Notes: generated from the letters alone by a model not told the origin. Positions 51,400-60,154 are shown, counted from the first letter of the stretch. The stretch: 64,000 bases of DNA from DASQMT01 sp963839615 (GCA_963839615.1 CAWIVY010000010.1:248001-312000); one strand, 5' to 3'. Translations and numbers: made by a program.

Positions 51400-52902
51400 A
51401 TGGGGAACCGCCGCCGGCTGCCGCTCGAGTTGCTCGTCTTCGTGGTCGGGTCGGCGACGCTCGGCTCGGAGATAGCGGTCGCGCGGCTGATCGCCCCGTT
51501 CTTCGGCGACTCGACGATCGTGTGGGCGAACACGATCGCCGTCGTGCTCGTGGCGCTGTCGATCGGCTACTGGTTCGGCGGGCGGCTGGCCGACCGGCAT
51601 CCGCACATGGACGGGCTGTGCATGCTCGTGCTCGCCTCGGCCCTGCTCCTCGCCGTCGTGCCGATCGTCGCCCAGCCGCTCCTCTCCCTGTCGGTCGACG
51701 CGTTCGACGACGTGTCGATCGGCGGCTTCGCCGGCTCGCTGTTCGGCGTGCTGGCGCTCGTCTCGATCCCGGTGCTGATGCTCGGCGCCGTGTCGCCGTG
51801 GGCGATCCGGCTCAAGCTCCAGCGGGTCGAGGACTCCGGCGAGACCGCCGGGCGGATGTACGCGATCTCGACCGTCGGCTCGCTCGTCGGGACGTTCAGC
51901 GCCTCGCTGCTGCTGATCCCGCTCGTCGGCACGCAGCGAACGTTCCTGGTCTACGCGCTGGCGCTCGCGCTGATCGCGGCGCTCGGGCTGGGGCGGCGCT
52001 GGCTGCCCGCGCCCGTCGCCGTGGCGCTGCTCCTGCTCGTCCCGGTCGGCACCGTCAAGGCGGCCGACGAGGGCGAGGTCGTGTACGAGGCCGAGACGCC
52101 CTACCAGTACGCGCGCGTGATCGAGTACGCGGACGGGCGGCGCCAGCTCGAGCTCAACGAGGGCCAGGCGGTCCACTCGGTCTGGCGCCGCGACACGGTG
52201 CTGACCGGGAACTACTGGGACGGCTACCTGACGCTCCCGTTCAGCGTCCGCGACGACCCGCCCGGGAAGGTGGCGATGCTCGGCGTGGCCGGCGGGACCG
52301 TCGCGCGCGCGTACGCGAAGTACTTCCCGGACACGATCATCGACGCGGTCGAGATCGACGGCGAGCTGTTCGACATCGGACGGCGCTGGTTCGGCCTCGC
52401 GGACCGGCCGCAGCTGCGCGCGCACGCCGACGACGCGCGCCCCTTCCTGCGCAAGACGAACGAGCGCTACGACTTCATCTTCCTCGACACCTACCGCCAG
52501 CCGTACATCCCCTTCTACCTCGCGACGAAGGAGTTCTTCGAGCTCGCGCGCGACCGCCTGGCGCCCGGCGGCGCGGTGATCATCAATGTCGGGCACCCCG
52601 AGTCCTCCTCGCGGCTGGAGCGGGTGCTCACCGCGACGATGGGCGCCGCGCTCCCGCACGTCGCGCGCGTCGCGGTGCGCGACACGAACACGCTGCTGAT
52701 GGGGAGCACGGTCGCGCCGTCGAGCGCCCGCCTGCAGGCGGCCGCGGCGGCTCTGCCCGCCGATCTGCGCCCGATCGCCCGCGCCGACGCGCGCCGGCTC
52801 GAGGGCCCGTTGGAGGGCGGGAGCGTCTACACCGACGACAAGGCGCCGGTCGAGTGGCTCGTCGACAAGTCGATACTCGACTACGCGGGCGAGGACCGGT
52901 GA
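51400..52902 (+). CDS. Membrane-fused spermidine synthase-like protein
   Basis: A 500-residue protein. Residues 1-240 contain about seven hydrophobic helices (LELLVFVVGSATLGSEIAVA, IPVLMLGAVSPWAIRL, ISTVGSLVGTFSASLLLIPL), a common N-terminal membrane module of SpeE-like proteins. The C-terminal half is the aminopropyltransferase/methyltransferase fold: KVAMLGVAGGTVARAYAKYF, DAVEIDGELFDIGRRWF, DDARPFLRK and YDFIFLDTYRQPYIPFYLAT. Whether it makes polyamines or modifies another substrate is unknown. It overlaps the acetyltransferase gene (GTGA). Confidence 0.85.
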   Translation: MGNRRRLPLELLVFVVGSATLGSEIAVARLIAPFFGDSTIVWANTIAVVLVALSIGYWFGGRLADRHPHMDGLCMLVLASALLLAVVPIVAQPLLSLSVDAFDDVSIGGFAGSLFGVLALVSIPVLMLGAVSPWAIRLKLQRVEDSGETAGRMYAISTVGSLVGTFSASLLLIPLVGTQRTFLVYALALALIAALGLGRRWLPAPVAVALLLLVPVGTVKAADEGEVVYEAETPYQYARVIEYADGRRQLELNEGQAVHSVWRRDTVLTGNYWDGYLTLPFSVRDDPPGKVAMLGVAGGTVARAYAKYFPDTIIDAVEIDGELFDIGRRWFGLADRPQLRAHADDARPFLRKTNERYDFIFLDTYRQPYIPFYLATKEFFELARDRLAPGGAVIINVGHPESSSRLERVLTATMGAALPHVARVAVRDTNTLLMGSTVAPSSARLQAAAAALPADLRPIARADARRLEGPLEGGSVYTDDKAPVEWLVDKSILDYAGEDR

Positions 52903-53786
52903 GCGAACCGACGACCGCGCCGCTCGAGCCGGGCGACGCGGAGGAGGTCGCATACGTGTGGCGGACGTGCGAGCTGGACGCCGACGGCGAGGCGATGGCC
53001 ACCGCGGACGATTTCGTCGCCTTGTGCAAGCGGCCCAGCATGGACCTCGCGCGCGACACGATCGGGGTGCGCGACGGCGGCGCGCTCGTAGCCGTCGGCC
53101 TGCTGCTGGGGGAGAGCACGGCATACGTGCACGTCCTGCCGGCGTACCGCGGGCGCGGGATCGGCCGCCGGCTGCTGCGCTGGTCGGAGGAGACAGGACT
53201 CGCCGCGGGACACACCCGCAGCCGGCAGACCCTGTCCGAGAACGAGCATGCCGCCCGGGCGCTGCTGGAGGCCGCCGGGTACGAGCGCGGCTGGGAGGAC
53301 TGGATGTTCGACATCGAGATCGAGCGCGAGCCCGATCCACCGGCGCTGCCGTCCGGGTACGCGATCCGGGAGTTCGTGCCCGGGCGCGACGAGCGTGATT
53401 GCCATCGCGTGATCGACGACGCGTTCGGCGAGTGGCCCGAGGCGGAGGCGACCGCCTTCGAGGACTGGGCGGCGGAGACGCTCGGCCGCCCGGGGTTCGT
53501 GCCCGCACACGTCGGCACGATCGTCCAGGGCGAGCAGATCGTGGCGGTGGGGGTGCTGATCGAGGACGAGGGCGGCTACTGGGTCGAGCAGCTGGCGGTC
53601 CACGGCGCACATCGCCGGCGCGGTCTCGCTCGCGCGCTGCTCGGGCACGCCTTCGCGACCACGTGGCGGTCCGGCCGCCGCCACTGCGGTCTGAGCACCG
53701 ACTCGCGCACGGGCGCGCGCGGCCTGTACGAGCACGTCGGCATGCACGTGACGCGCACATCGTGGGAGTACGCGAAGCTGCTCTGA
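52899..53786 (+). CDS. Tandem GNAT-domain acetyltransferase
   Basis: A 295-residue protein with two GNAT folds. The first has VHVLPAYRGRGIGRRLLRWS, the second has VEQLAVHGAHRRRGLARALL; both contain the acetyl-CoA pyrophosphate loop, the second being closer to canonical. RTGARGLYEHVGMHVTRT is the usual C-terminal strand. The substrate is unknown. The start is GTG at 52899 overlapping the upstream stop; its own stop overlaps the next ATG (TGATG), so three genes form a coupled unit. Confidence 0.88.
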   Translation: MSEPTTAPLEPGDAEEVAYVWRTCELDADGEAMATADDFVALCKRPSMDLARDTIGVRDGGALVAVGLLLGESTAYVHVLPAYRGRGIGRRLLRWSEETGLAAGHTRSRQTLSENEHAARALLEAAGYERGWEDWMFDIEIEREPDPPALPSGYAIREFVPGRDERDCHRVIDDAFGEWPEAEATAFEDWAAETLGRPGFVPAHVGTIVQGEQIVAVGVLIEDEGGYWVEQLAVHGAHRRRGLARALLGHAFATTWRSGRRHCGLSTDSRTGARGLYEHVGMHVTRTSWEYAKLL

Positions 53787-54199
53787 TGGCCAACCACGCC
53801 AAGCGGGTGATGCTGATGTCGCTGATGTCGCTCGCGGCGGTCAACCTGTTCACCGGCGCGCCGCTGTTCGCCGTCTGGGTCGGCTCGCGCGTGCAGGGCG
53901 ATTCCGGCGGGTTGACGATGACGGCGGTCTTCGTCGTCGTGCTCGTGATGGCGCTCGTCTGCTGGGCGCTCATCTGGGCGCTCAACGCGATGGGCGCGAA
54001 GCACGACGAGCTGATCGGGCGGCCGCAGGGCCGGCGCCGCCAGTCGCCATGGATGAAGCCGTTCAACAGCCCGAGCGGTCGCAAGGAGGGCGTCGCCCTG
54101 CGAGCGATCGACAAGGTCCTTGTCTGCGCGGTCGTGCTCGCCGGGCTGGCGTTCGAGGCCTGGTTCTTCTTCTTCGCGGGATCCTCGATCGGGCACTAG
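53786..54199 (+). CDS. Three-helix membrane protein of unknown function
   Basis: A 137-residue protein with hydrophobic segments near residues 10-33 (LMSLMSLAAVNLFTGAPLFA), 45-68 (TAVFVVVLVMALVCWALIWA) and 112-133 (VLVCAVVLAGLAFEAWFFFF), separated by a basic loop GRPQGRRRQSPWMKP. No family is recognised. It is translationally coupled to the acetyltransferase gene upstream, so a functional link is plausible. It converges on the DUF1707 gene with a 4-bp overlap. Confidence 0.7.
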   Translation: MANHAKRVMLMSLMSLAAVNLFTGAPLFAVWVGSRVQGDSGGLTMTAVFVVVLVMALVCWALIWALNAMGAKHDELIGRPQGRRRQSPWMKPFNSPSGRKEGVALRAIDKVLVCAVVLAGLAFEAWFFFFAGSSIGH

Positions 54200-54810
54200 C
54201 CGGGCAGCTGGTGGCGCTTCTTCCCGCGGCGGCGCTTGACGTCGGTGCCGCCCATGAGCGAGAACAGGCGCACGTGCAGGACCGGACCGCCCGGGTCCGG
54301 GTGTGACTCGCCGACCTTGATGCTGTTGCCGCCCATGAACGCGAACTCGGACACCTGCACGTTCATCCCCTCCGGGACGCGGATCTCCGCTCCGCCCATG
54401 ATCGCGTAGACGCGCAGCTCGGAGCGCTCGTCGCTCAGCTCGGCGTCGTTGAGGTCGAGGTAGCTGCCGCCCATCAGGTTGAACACCGTCGAGCGCGGCG
54501 CGAGCCGCCAGCGGCCGTGACGGTCGCTGGCGCTCATGACGGCGACGATCCAGCGCGCGCCGCCCTCTTCGCGCCGCACGGGCACGCGGCGTTCCACGGC
54601 CGCCGGAGCGGCCGGCGACCCGGGCACGGCGATGTCCGCGACGAGCCGCTCGAGCTCGGCTCGCGTCTGCGCCGCGTAGGCGGAGTGCAGGCGCTCGTCG
54701 AGCTCCTCCATCGTCAGCCGCCCGTCCCCGGCGGCGTGGCGTAACGCGTCCGCGGCCCGCTCGCGCTCGGCGTCCGAAGCGCGCAGGGCCGGCAGCCGGG
54801 AATCGTCCAT
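54196..54810 (-). CDS. DUF1707/LiaF-like-domain protein
   Basis: A 204-residue protein common in actinobacteria. The N-terminal DUF1707 domain is PALRASDAERERAADALRHA and LTMEELDERLHSAYAAQTRA; the C-terminal part has LMGGSYLDLNDAEL, AIMGGAEIRVPEGM and SLMGGTDVKRRRGKK, the repeated MGG strands of the LiaF-type cell-wall-active antibiotic response domain. No transmembrane segment is clear. A link to cell-envelope stress is likely by family only. Confidence 0.85.
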   Translation of the reverse strand: MDDSRLPALRASDAERERAADALRHAAGDGRLTMEELDERLHSAYAAQTRAELERLVADIAVPGSPAAPAAVERRVPVRREEGGARWIVAVMSASDRHGRWRLAPRSTVFNLMGGSYLDLNDAELSDERSELRVYAIMGGAEIRVPEGMNVQVSEFAFMGGNSIKVGESHPDPGGPVLHVRLFSLMGGTDVKRRRGKKRHQLPG

Positions 54811-54821
54811 CGCGCTGGAGC

Positions 54822-55235
54822 CTAGGCGGCCTCCGGGCTGCGTGGCAGCCCGTCGTCCGGGATCGGCTCCCACTCCGCGGCGTAGGCGACGAACTGGCGC
54901 CGGCTCGGCCGCACGCCGGGATCGCCGTCGAACGCAGACATGCGCACGCCCATCTGCGCCGGGTCGTCGGGGTTGCGGCCGAAGAGATGCGACCCGCATT
55001 CGCGGCAGAAGCACTTCTCCCAGCCGCCGTCCGGATGGCGCCAGGCCTTGACGAGCTCCTCGCCCTTGACCAGCCGGAAGCCGCGGCCGTCGATCCCGGC
55101 CGATGGCGAGGCAGCCGTCCCGGTTCTGCGCTGGCAGCGCGTGCAGTGGCAGTAGCTCGCTCCGCGCGGCGGCTCGCTCAGCTCGAAGCGCACCCCTCCG
55201 CACAGGCATCCGCCTGTCATCGCTGGTTCGGTCAT
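54822..55235 (-). CDS. GFA/CENP-V-family zinc protein
   Basis: A 137-residue protein of the glutathione-dependent formaldehyde-activating enzyme fold. Zinc cysteines are in GGCLCGGVRF, ASYCHCTRCQRRTG and KCFCRECGSHLFG. Such proteins are of largely unknown function and rarely act on formaldehyde; this name reflects family only. ATG at 55235, and it ends 11 bp before the DUF1707 gene starts, in the same direction. Confidence 0.9.
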   Translation of the reverse strand: MTEPAMTGGCLCGGVRFELSEPPRGASYCHCTRCQRRTGTAASPSAGIDGRGFRLVKGEELVKAWRHPDGGWEKCFCRECGSHLFGRNPDDPAQMGVRMSAFDGDPGVRPSRRQFVAYAAEWEPIPDDGLPRSPEAA

Positions 55236-55248
55236 AGCCCGTAGTCTC

Positions 55249-55920
55249 TCAGCCGGTAGCGTACGCGCCGCCGGCCGCCAGCGACGCGGGCGAGCCGTCG
55301 GGGAGCAGCGGCAGGGTCGCCACGCCGACCGCGCCCAGCCGGGCGACCGTCGCGCGGTTCGACAGCTCCATCACGCTGGGCTGCTCCGGCCACGGCGTCA
55401 TCACGACGCCCGCGACCCGGAGGCCCGCCGAGCGAGCGGCCTCCAGCGTCAGGAGCGTGTGGCTGATCGTCCCGAGTCCCGGGCGGGCGGCGACGACGAG
55501 CGGGAAGCCGAGCGCGACCGCGAGATCGCGCACGTTGTGCCCGGGGGTGAGCGGGACGAGCAGCCCGCCCACGCCCTCGGCGATCAGCACGCTCGCACCG
55601 GCGTCGGCCGCCGCCGCGCTCGCCGCCACGACCATCGCGTCGAGGTCGAGCTCGACGCCCGCCAGCTCCGCGGCGAGGTGCGGCGAGACGGGCGGGCCGA
55701 ACTCGCTCGGCGCGACCGCCTCGGGACGTGTGCCCGCGGCGGCGGCGAGCAGTTCGTGGTCGCGCGGCCAGCCCGGCTCGGCGGGCTCGTCGAGTCCCGT
55801 CACGACCGGCTTGAAGGCGGCGACGCGCTCGCCACGCGCGCGCAGCGCGGCGATGATCGCGCCGGCCACGACCGTCTTGCCGACGCCGGTGTCCGTCGCG
55901 GTGACGAAGAGCCCGCGCAT
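55249..55920 (-). CDS. bioD: Dethiobiotin synthetase
   Basis: ATP-dependent ring closure of diaminopelargonate with CO2 to dethiobiotin. The P-loop is FVTATDTGVGKTVVAGAII, the substrate region is FKPVVTGLDEPAEP, and EGVGGLLVPLTPG carries the catalytic Glu. Its length of 223 residues is normal. It follows bioF by 18 bp in the operon bioB-bioF-bioD. Confidence 0.95.
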   Translation of the reverse strand: MRGLFVTATDTGVGKTVVAGAIIAALRARGERVAAFKPVVTGLDEPAEPGWPRDHELLAAAAGTRPEAVAPSEFGPPVSPHLAAELAGVELDLDAMVVAASAAAADAGASVLIAEGVGGLLVPLTPGHNVRDLAVALGFPLVVAARPGLGTISHTLLTLEAARSAGLRVAGVVMTPWPEQPSVMELSNRATVARLGAVGVATLPLLPDGSPASLAAGGAYATG

Positions 55921-55938
55921 CTGCGGCGCGGCGGGCCG

Positions 55939-57211
55939 TCACGCCGCCTTCGGCAGGCGCTCCTCCGCGTCGCCGTCGAACACCCGCACAGGCGACGCCG
56001 CCACCTGGGCGGTCGTCTGCGCCGCGGCGATCGGGACGGTGGCGGTCGGGCGCAGGCCGTTGCGAAGCGCTGCCCGGGCGAGGATCCGTGCCGCGTCGCG
56101 CAGCTCGGACCGCGTGTGCGACGCCATGACCGCGAGCCGCAGCCGCGACGTGCCGTCGGGCACCGTCGGCGGCCGGATCGCCTGCGCGAACACGCCCTGC
56201 TCGAGCGCCGTCTCGCAGATCCGCGTCGCGAGGTCGGCCTCGCCGACGATCAGCGGCACGATCTGCGTCTCGGAGCCGGAGACGTCGAAGCCCTCGCGTG
56301 CGAGCTCGTCGCGCAGCGTCGAGGCGTTGTCGGCCAGCCGCTCGACGCGGCGCGGCTGCTCCTGGAGCAGCTCGAGCGCCGCCATCGCCGCCGCCGCGGC
56401 CGCGGGCGGCAGGCCGGTGGAGAAGATCAGCGGGCGCGCGCTGTTGATCAGGAGCCGCGACATCGCGTGGTCGCAGGCGACGAACGCGCCGTAGGAGCCG
56501 AGCGCCTTGCCGAGCGTGCCGACGATCACGTCGATCTCGCCCTCGAGCCCGGCCTCGGCGACGGTGCCGCGGCCGCCCGGCCCCATCGTGCCGGTGCCGT
56601 GCGCGTCGTCGACCATCACGCGCACGTCGTGATGCCGCGCGAGCTCGACGATCTCCTCGAGCGGCGCGACGTCGCCGTCCATCGAGAACAACGCCGTCGG
56701 TCACGATCAGCGCCCCGCGGTCGTCCGAGTTGCGCAGGCCCCATGCCAGGTGGTCGACGTCGCCGTGGCGGTAGACGAACGTCTCGGCGCCCGAGAGCCG
56801 GCAGCCGTCGATGATCGACGCGTGGTTGAGCTCGTCGGAGAAGACGATCTCGCCGCGGCGCGCCAGCGCGGGCACGACGCCGAGGTTGGCGAGGTAGCCC
56901 GAGCCGAACAGCAGCGCGCTCTGGGTGCCCTTGAACGCGGCGAGGCGCTCCTCCAGCCGCCGGTGCAGCGTCATGTTCCCCGAGACCAGCCGCGAGGCGC
57001 CCGCGCCGGCGCCCCAGCGCATCGCCGCGTCGGCGGCCGCCTCGCGCACCCGCGGGTGGTCGGCCAGCCCGAGGTAGTTGTTCGAGCAGAGCAGCAGGAC
57101 GGGCTTGCCGTCGAGGACCACGTGCGGTCCCTGCGGACCGCTCACCATGCGCATACGGCGATACAGGCCGAGCCCCTTGAGCTCGTCCAGTCGGTCCTGC
57201 AGATCCAGCAT
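55939..57211 (-). pseudogene. bioF: 8-amino-7-oxononanoate synthase, frame-disrupted
   Basis: PLP enzyme that condenses pimeloyl-thioester with alanine, the first committed step in biotin ring assembly. The first segment (57211) has LDGKPVLLLCSNNYLGLADH, GAGASRLVSGNMTLHRRLEE and FSDELNHASIIDG; the second, in the next frame, has SMDGDVAPLEEIVELA, VMVDDAHGTGTMGPGGRG and the PLP lysine in VGTLGKALGSYGAF. Removing one base near 56700 (gcgttGttctc to gcgtgttctc) restores VTDGV-FSMDGD. All catalytic residues are present, so this is probably an insertion error in the sequence. Confidence 0.88.
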
Positions 57212-57222
57212 CTGGCTCCTGT

Positions 57223-58377
57223 CTATGCGGCCGAGGGGAGCCCGCGGTTGGGCGACCCGTCGGGCCTGGGTGGCACGGAGGACTTCTTGCGATAGCGCAG
57301 CTGCGAGGAGGGATCCCAGAGCGTCACGTCGAGCGCCGGCGCGGCGGCGGCGACGTGCTCGGCGACCACGTCGGGCGTCTCGCCCTCGAGCCAGCCCGAG
57401 CGGTTGTCGGGGCGCGGGTTGGCGCCGTTGTCGTGCTGCGGCGCGACGTTGAGCCCGTGCTCCGCGAACATCGCGTGGTCCTCCTCGGGGAGGTTGCCCA
57501 GCGTCGTGAGGAAGTTGCCGAGCATGACGCCGTTGATCCCCGCCCGCACGGCCAGGTGCTGGAGCTCGGCGAGGTTCTCCGTGCGGCCGCCGCAGAGGCG
57601 GAACAGTGCCTCGGGGAGGATCAGCCGGAAGATCGCGATCCACTTCACGGCCTCCCACGGGTCCATGTACTCGCGGTCGCCGAACTTCGTCCCCGGGCGC
57701 GGGTTGAGCAGGTTGATCGGCACCGACGTCGGGTTGATCGCCGCCAGCTCGAACGCCATCTCGACGCGCTGCTCGCGCGACTCGCCGAGGTTCAGGATGC
57801 CGCCGACGCAGGTCTCCAGACCCGCCTCGCGCACCGCGTCGATCGTCCGCAACCGGCCCTCGTACTGGACGGTCGACGAGACCTCCGGGTAGTAGGAGCG
57901 CGCGGTCTCGACGTTGTGGTGCACGCGCTGGATGCCGGCGTCCTTGAGCTGCTTGGCGCGCTTGACGCTCATGTGGCCGATCGACGCGCAGCGCTTGAGG
58001 TTCGTCTCGCTGGCGACCAGCCGGGCGCCCTCGAGGACCGCCTCGAAGTCGCGCTTCGAGAGCCCTTGTCCCTGCGTGACCATGCAGAAGCGGTGCGCGC
58101 CGGCGGCCTCGGCGGCCTTCGCGTGCTCGAGGATCTGCTCGGCCGACATCATCGCGTGCATCGGCGTCTCGGCCTCGGCGAAGCGCGACTGCGCGCAGAA
58201 CCCGCAGTCCTCCGCGCAGCCGCCCGACTTCGCGTTCACGAGCGAGCACATGTCCGTGGAGTCGTCGAAGCGCTCGAGCCGCGCGCGCCACGCACGCTCG
58301 ACCAGCGCCTCGATCCCGGCGTGATCCTCGATCTCGCCGAGCTGGAGCGCTTCTGCGCGCGTGATGAGCGGCGGCAT
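57223..58377 (-). CDS. bioB: Biotin synthase
   Basis: Radical-SAM enzyme that inserts sulfur into dethiobiotin. The radical cluster motif is CAEDCGFCAQS (CxxxCxxC). QLGEIEDHAGIEALVERAW, RFCMVTQGQGLSKRDF, VHHNVETARSYYPEV, GGILNLGESREQRVEMA and GINGVMLGNFLTTLG are family segments, including the second-cluster ligand regions. The C-terminus extends about 50 residues beyond the core. It begins the operon bioB-bioF-bioD, with 11 bp before bioF. Confidence 0.95.
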   Translation of the reverse strand: MPPLITRAEALQLGEIEDHAGIEALVERAWRARLERFDDSTDMCSLVNAKSGGCAEDCGFCAQSRFAEAETPMHAMMSAEQILEHAKAAEAAGAHRFCMVTQGQGLSKRDFEAVLEGARLVASETNLKRCASIGHMSVKRAKQLKDAGIQRVHHNVETARSYYPEVSSTVQYEGRLRTIDAVREAGLETCVGGILNLGESREQRVEMAFELAAINPTSVPINLLNPRPGTKFGDREYMDPWEAVKWIAIFRLILPEALFRLCGGRTENLAELQHLAVRAGINGVMLGNFLTTLGNLPEEDHAMFAEHGLNVAPQHDNGANPRPDNRSGWLEGETPDVVAEHVAAAAPALDVTLWDPSSQLRYRKKSSVPPRPDGSPNRGLPSAA

Positions 58378-58415
58378 GGCGGCACCCTATGCACCGCGTC
58401 GGACGGCTCTCCGGC

Positions 58416-59060
58416 TCAGCGGACGCGAACGTGCATGTGGTCGTCGTGATGCGAGAGCCTCACGACGACCTTGCGCGGCCCGTGCAGCGGCAGGCGCGGG
58501 CCGGTGAAGACGTAGGTCGCGCCGGCGCCGACGAAGCGGTCCACGAGGTCCTGGGCGAGGTCGTCGTCGACCAGCGCGGGCGCGTACGCCCGCCGCTCCA
58601 GCCGATCGACGCGCGGATAGAGCACGTCGGCGTCGAGACCGTTCTGGTGCGACGAGTGCCCGAGCCCGCCGAAGTTCTTGCCGAAGCGGCCGCCATGGCG
58701 GCGCGAGAGGTCGGCGATGCCGACGCGCGGCGCCTCCGGGTTGGCCGCGCGGTACTCGCCGATCACGTCGAGCAGCGTGCGCACGAGCCGGTCGGTGCCC
58801 CAGCGCCGCCATGGCCGGTTCGGCGAGAGCCGCGTGCCCCAGTCGTAGGTCCAGAAGTCGCGGCCCTCAGCGGGCAGCTGGACGCCACCGACCAGCCGCC
58901 CGGCGAACGGCCTGCCCACGGCGCGCGACTGGCGCCAGGCGATCGGCGGGTCGACGGCCGGCGCCACGACTACGACCGGCGGGCCGCCGATCTGCATCGC
59001 GTGGGCCGCGGGCGAGGGGGTCAAGCCGACGATCAAGAGGGCGAGGATGAGCCTGCGCAC
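58416..59060 (-). CDS. Penicillin-insensitive murein endopeptidase-like protein (MepA fold)
   Basis: A 214-residue exported zinc peptidase. A signal peptide (LILALLIVGLTPSPAAHA) is followed by the LAS metallopeptidase motifs GHSSHQNGLDADVLYP (His and Asp ligands) and HHDDHMHVRVR at the C-terminus (HxH). FGKNFGGLG matches MepA-type enzymes, which cut D-Ala-meso-DAP cross-links. MepA is best known in Proteobacteria but related proteins occur elsewhere. It is expected to act on the cell wall. Confidence 0.85.
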   Translation of the reverse strand: MRRLILALLIVGLTPSPAAHAMQIGGPPVVVVAPAVDPPIAWRQSRAVGRPFAGRLVGGVQLPAEGRDFWTYDWGTRLSPNRPWRRWGTDRLVRTLLDVIGEYRAANPEAPRVGIADLSRRHGGRFGKNFGGLGHSSHQNGLDADVLYPRVDRLERRAYAPALVDDDLAQDLVDRFVGAGATYVFTGPRLPLHGPRKVVVRLSHHDDHMHVRVR

Positions 59061-59084
59061 CGCTTCATTGTGACGCGCCCGGCC

Positions 59085-59879
59085 CTAGCGACCCTGCCAG
59101 CGCGGCGCGCGCTTCTCCGCGAACGCGCGCACGCCCTCGCGGAAGTCCTCCGAGTCGAAGCAGGCGTCGCGCAGCGCCACGAGGTCCGCTTCGGTCGCCG
59201 GGTCGAGCGCGCCCTCGGCCGCCAGCAGCGCGCTGATCACGCGCTTGTTGCCGACGAGCGAGAGCGGCGCGTTGGCAGCGATCTCGGCGGCCAGCTCGAC
59301 TCCGCGGGCGGCGACGTCCCCCTCCGCGACGACCTCGCCGACGAGGCCCCAGGCGAGCGCCTCGCGCGCGCCGATGTTGCGCGCGGTGAAGAACAGCTCG
59401 CGCGTGCGCGGCGCGCCCAGCGCGTCGATGAACTTGCGCAGCCCCGTGTGCGAGTAGATCAGCCCGAGCCGCGCCGGCGGCATCCCGAGCCGCGCCTCTG
59501 CGCTGCAGACGCGCAGGTCGCACGAGAGCGCCAGCTCGAGCCCGCCGCCGATCGCGTGGCCGTTGAGCGCGCCCAGCACGGGGTACGGGTACGCGTCGAG
59601 CGCCTCGATCGCGGCGTTGAACGGATGCGCGACGATCGACTCGGCCGCCTCGGCGAATCCGGCCGTCGGCAGCGCGCCGATGTCATAGCCGGCGGAGAAG
59701 ACCTTCCCGGTGGCGGTCAGCAGCAGGCAGCGCGCTTCCAGTTCCCCGAGCAGCCCGGCGAGCGCGTCGAGGATGTCGTGATCGAGCGCGTTGCGCTTGC
59801 CGGGGTTGTCGATCGTCAGCCTGGCGACGTGCGGCGCCGGCTCGTCGAGCCGCAGCTTCCCGCCGGCGAGCTCGGGCAC
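59085..59879 (-). CDS. Enoyl-CoA hydratase/isomerase
   Basis: A 264-residue crotonase-fold enzyme. VARLTIDNPGKRNALDHDIL is the N-terminal signature, FSAGYDIGALP the CoA-binding loop and GHAIGGGLELALSCDLRVCS the oxyanion loop. AEARLGMPPARLGLIYSHTG occupies the region that normally carries the catalytic Glu; here one of the two glutamates is absent or shifted, so it may not be a classical hydratase. GTG at 59879 overlaps the biotinyl-protein stop by one base (TAGTG), implying coupling. The longer frame to 60179 is rejected. Confidence 0.87.
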   Translation of the reverse strand: MPELAGGKLRLDEPAPHVARLTIDNPGKRNALDHDILDALAGLLGELEARCLLLTATGKVFSAGYDIGALPTAGFAEAAESIVAHPFNAAIEALDAYPYPVLGALNGHAIGGGLELALSCDLRVCSAEARLGMPPARLGLIYSHTGLRKFIDALGAPRTRELFFTARNIGAREALAWGLVGEVVAEGDVAARGVELAAEIAANAPLSLVGNKRVISALLAAEGALDPATEADLVALRDACFDSEDFREGVRAFAEKRAPRWQGR

Positions 59880-60091
59880 TACTCGAGCACGACCAGCGTG
59901 TCGCCCTCGGAGACCGCCTGGCCCTCCTCGCAGCGGATCTCGGCGACCGTGCCGTCGTCCTCGGCCTCGATCGGCATCTCCATCTTCATCGACTCGAGGA
60001 TCACGACCGTGTCGCCCTCCTCCACCGTGTCCCCGACCTTGACCTCGATCTTCCACACGGTGCCCGTGATGTGGGCCTCGACGTTCGCCAC
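59879..60091 (-). CDS. Single-domain biotinyl carrier protein (biotin/lipoyl attachment)
   Basis: A 70-residue protein that is only the biotinyl domain: ITGTVWKIEVKVGDTVEEGD, ILESMKMEMPIEAEDDG (biotinylated lysine in ESMKME) and IRCEEGQAVSEGDTLVVLE. GTG at 60091 is preceded by GGAGGAGCAGCAAAC, and VANVEAHITG is the family N-terminus; the longer frame to 60184 has no similarity. Stand-alone biotinyl domains serve acyl-CoA carboxylases, but none is encoded in this window. It is coupled to the enoyl-CoA hydratase gene. Confidence 0.92.
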   Translation of the reverse strand: MANVEAHITGTVWKIEVKVGDTVEEGDTVVILESMKMEMPIEAEDDGTVAEIRCEEGQAVSEGDTLVVLE

Positions 60092-60139
60092 GTTTGCTGC
60101 TCCTCCGGATCGGACGCGGGTCGGGCGGCACGATAACCG

Positions 60140-60154
60140 GGGTGTCAGACACCC
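60140..60154. promoter_or_regulatory. 15-bp palindrome between biotinyl-carrier and plsC-type genes
   Basis: GGGTGTCAGACACCC is perfect around its central A and lies between divergent genes, 49 bp from one start and 24 bp from the other. It could be an operator or a copy of a short dispersed repeat; no regulator is adjacent. Confidence 0.4.

Noticed and set aside
13218..57211. Programmed frameshifting in the broken genes
   Set aside because: No slippery heptamers or common context; nine breaks in unrelated genes with one sign fit technical insertions better.
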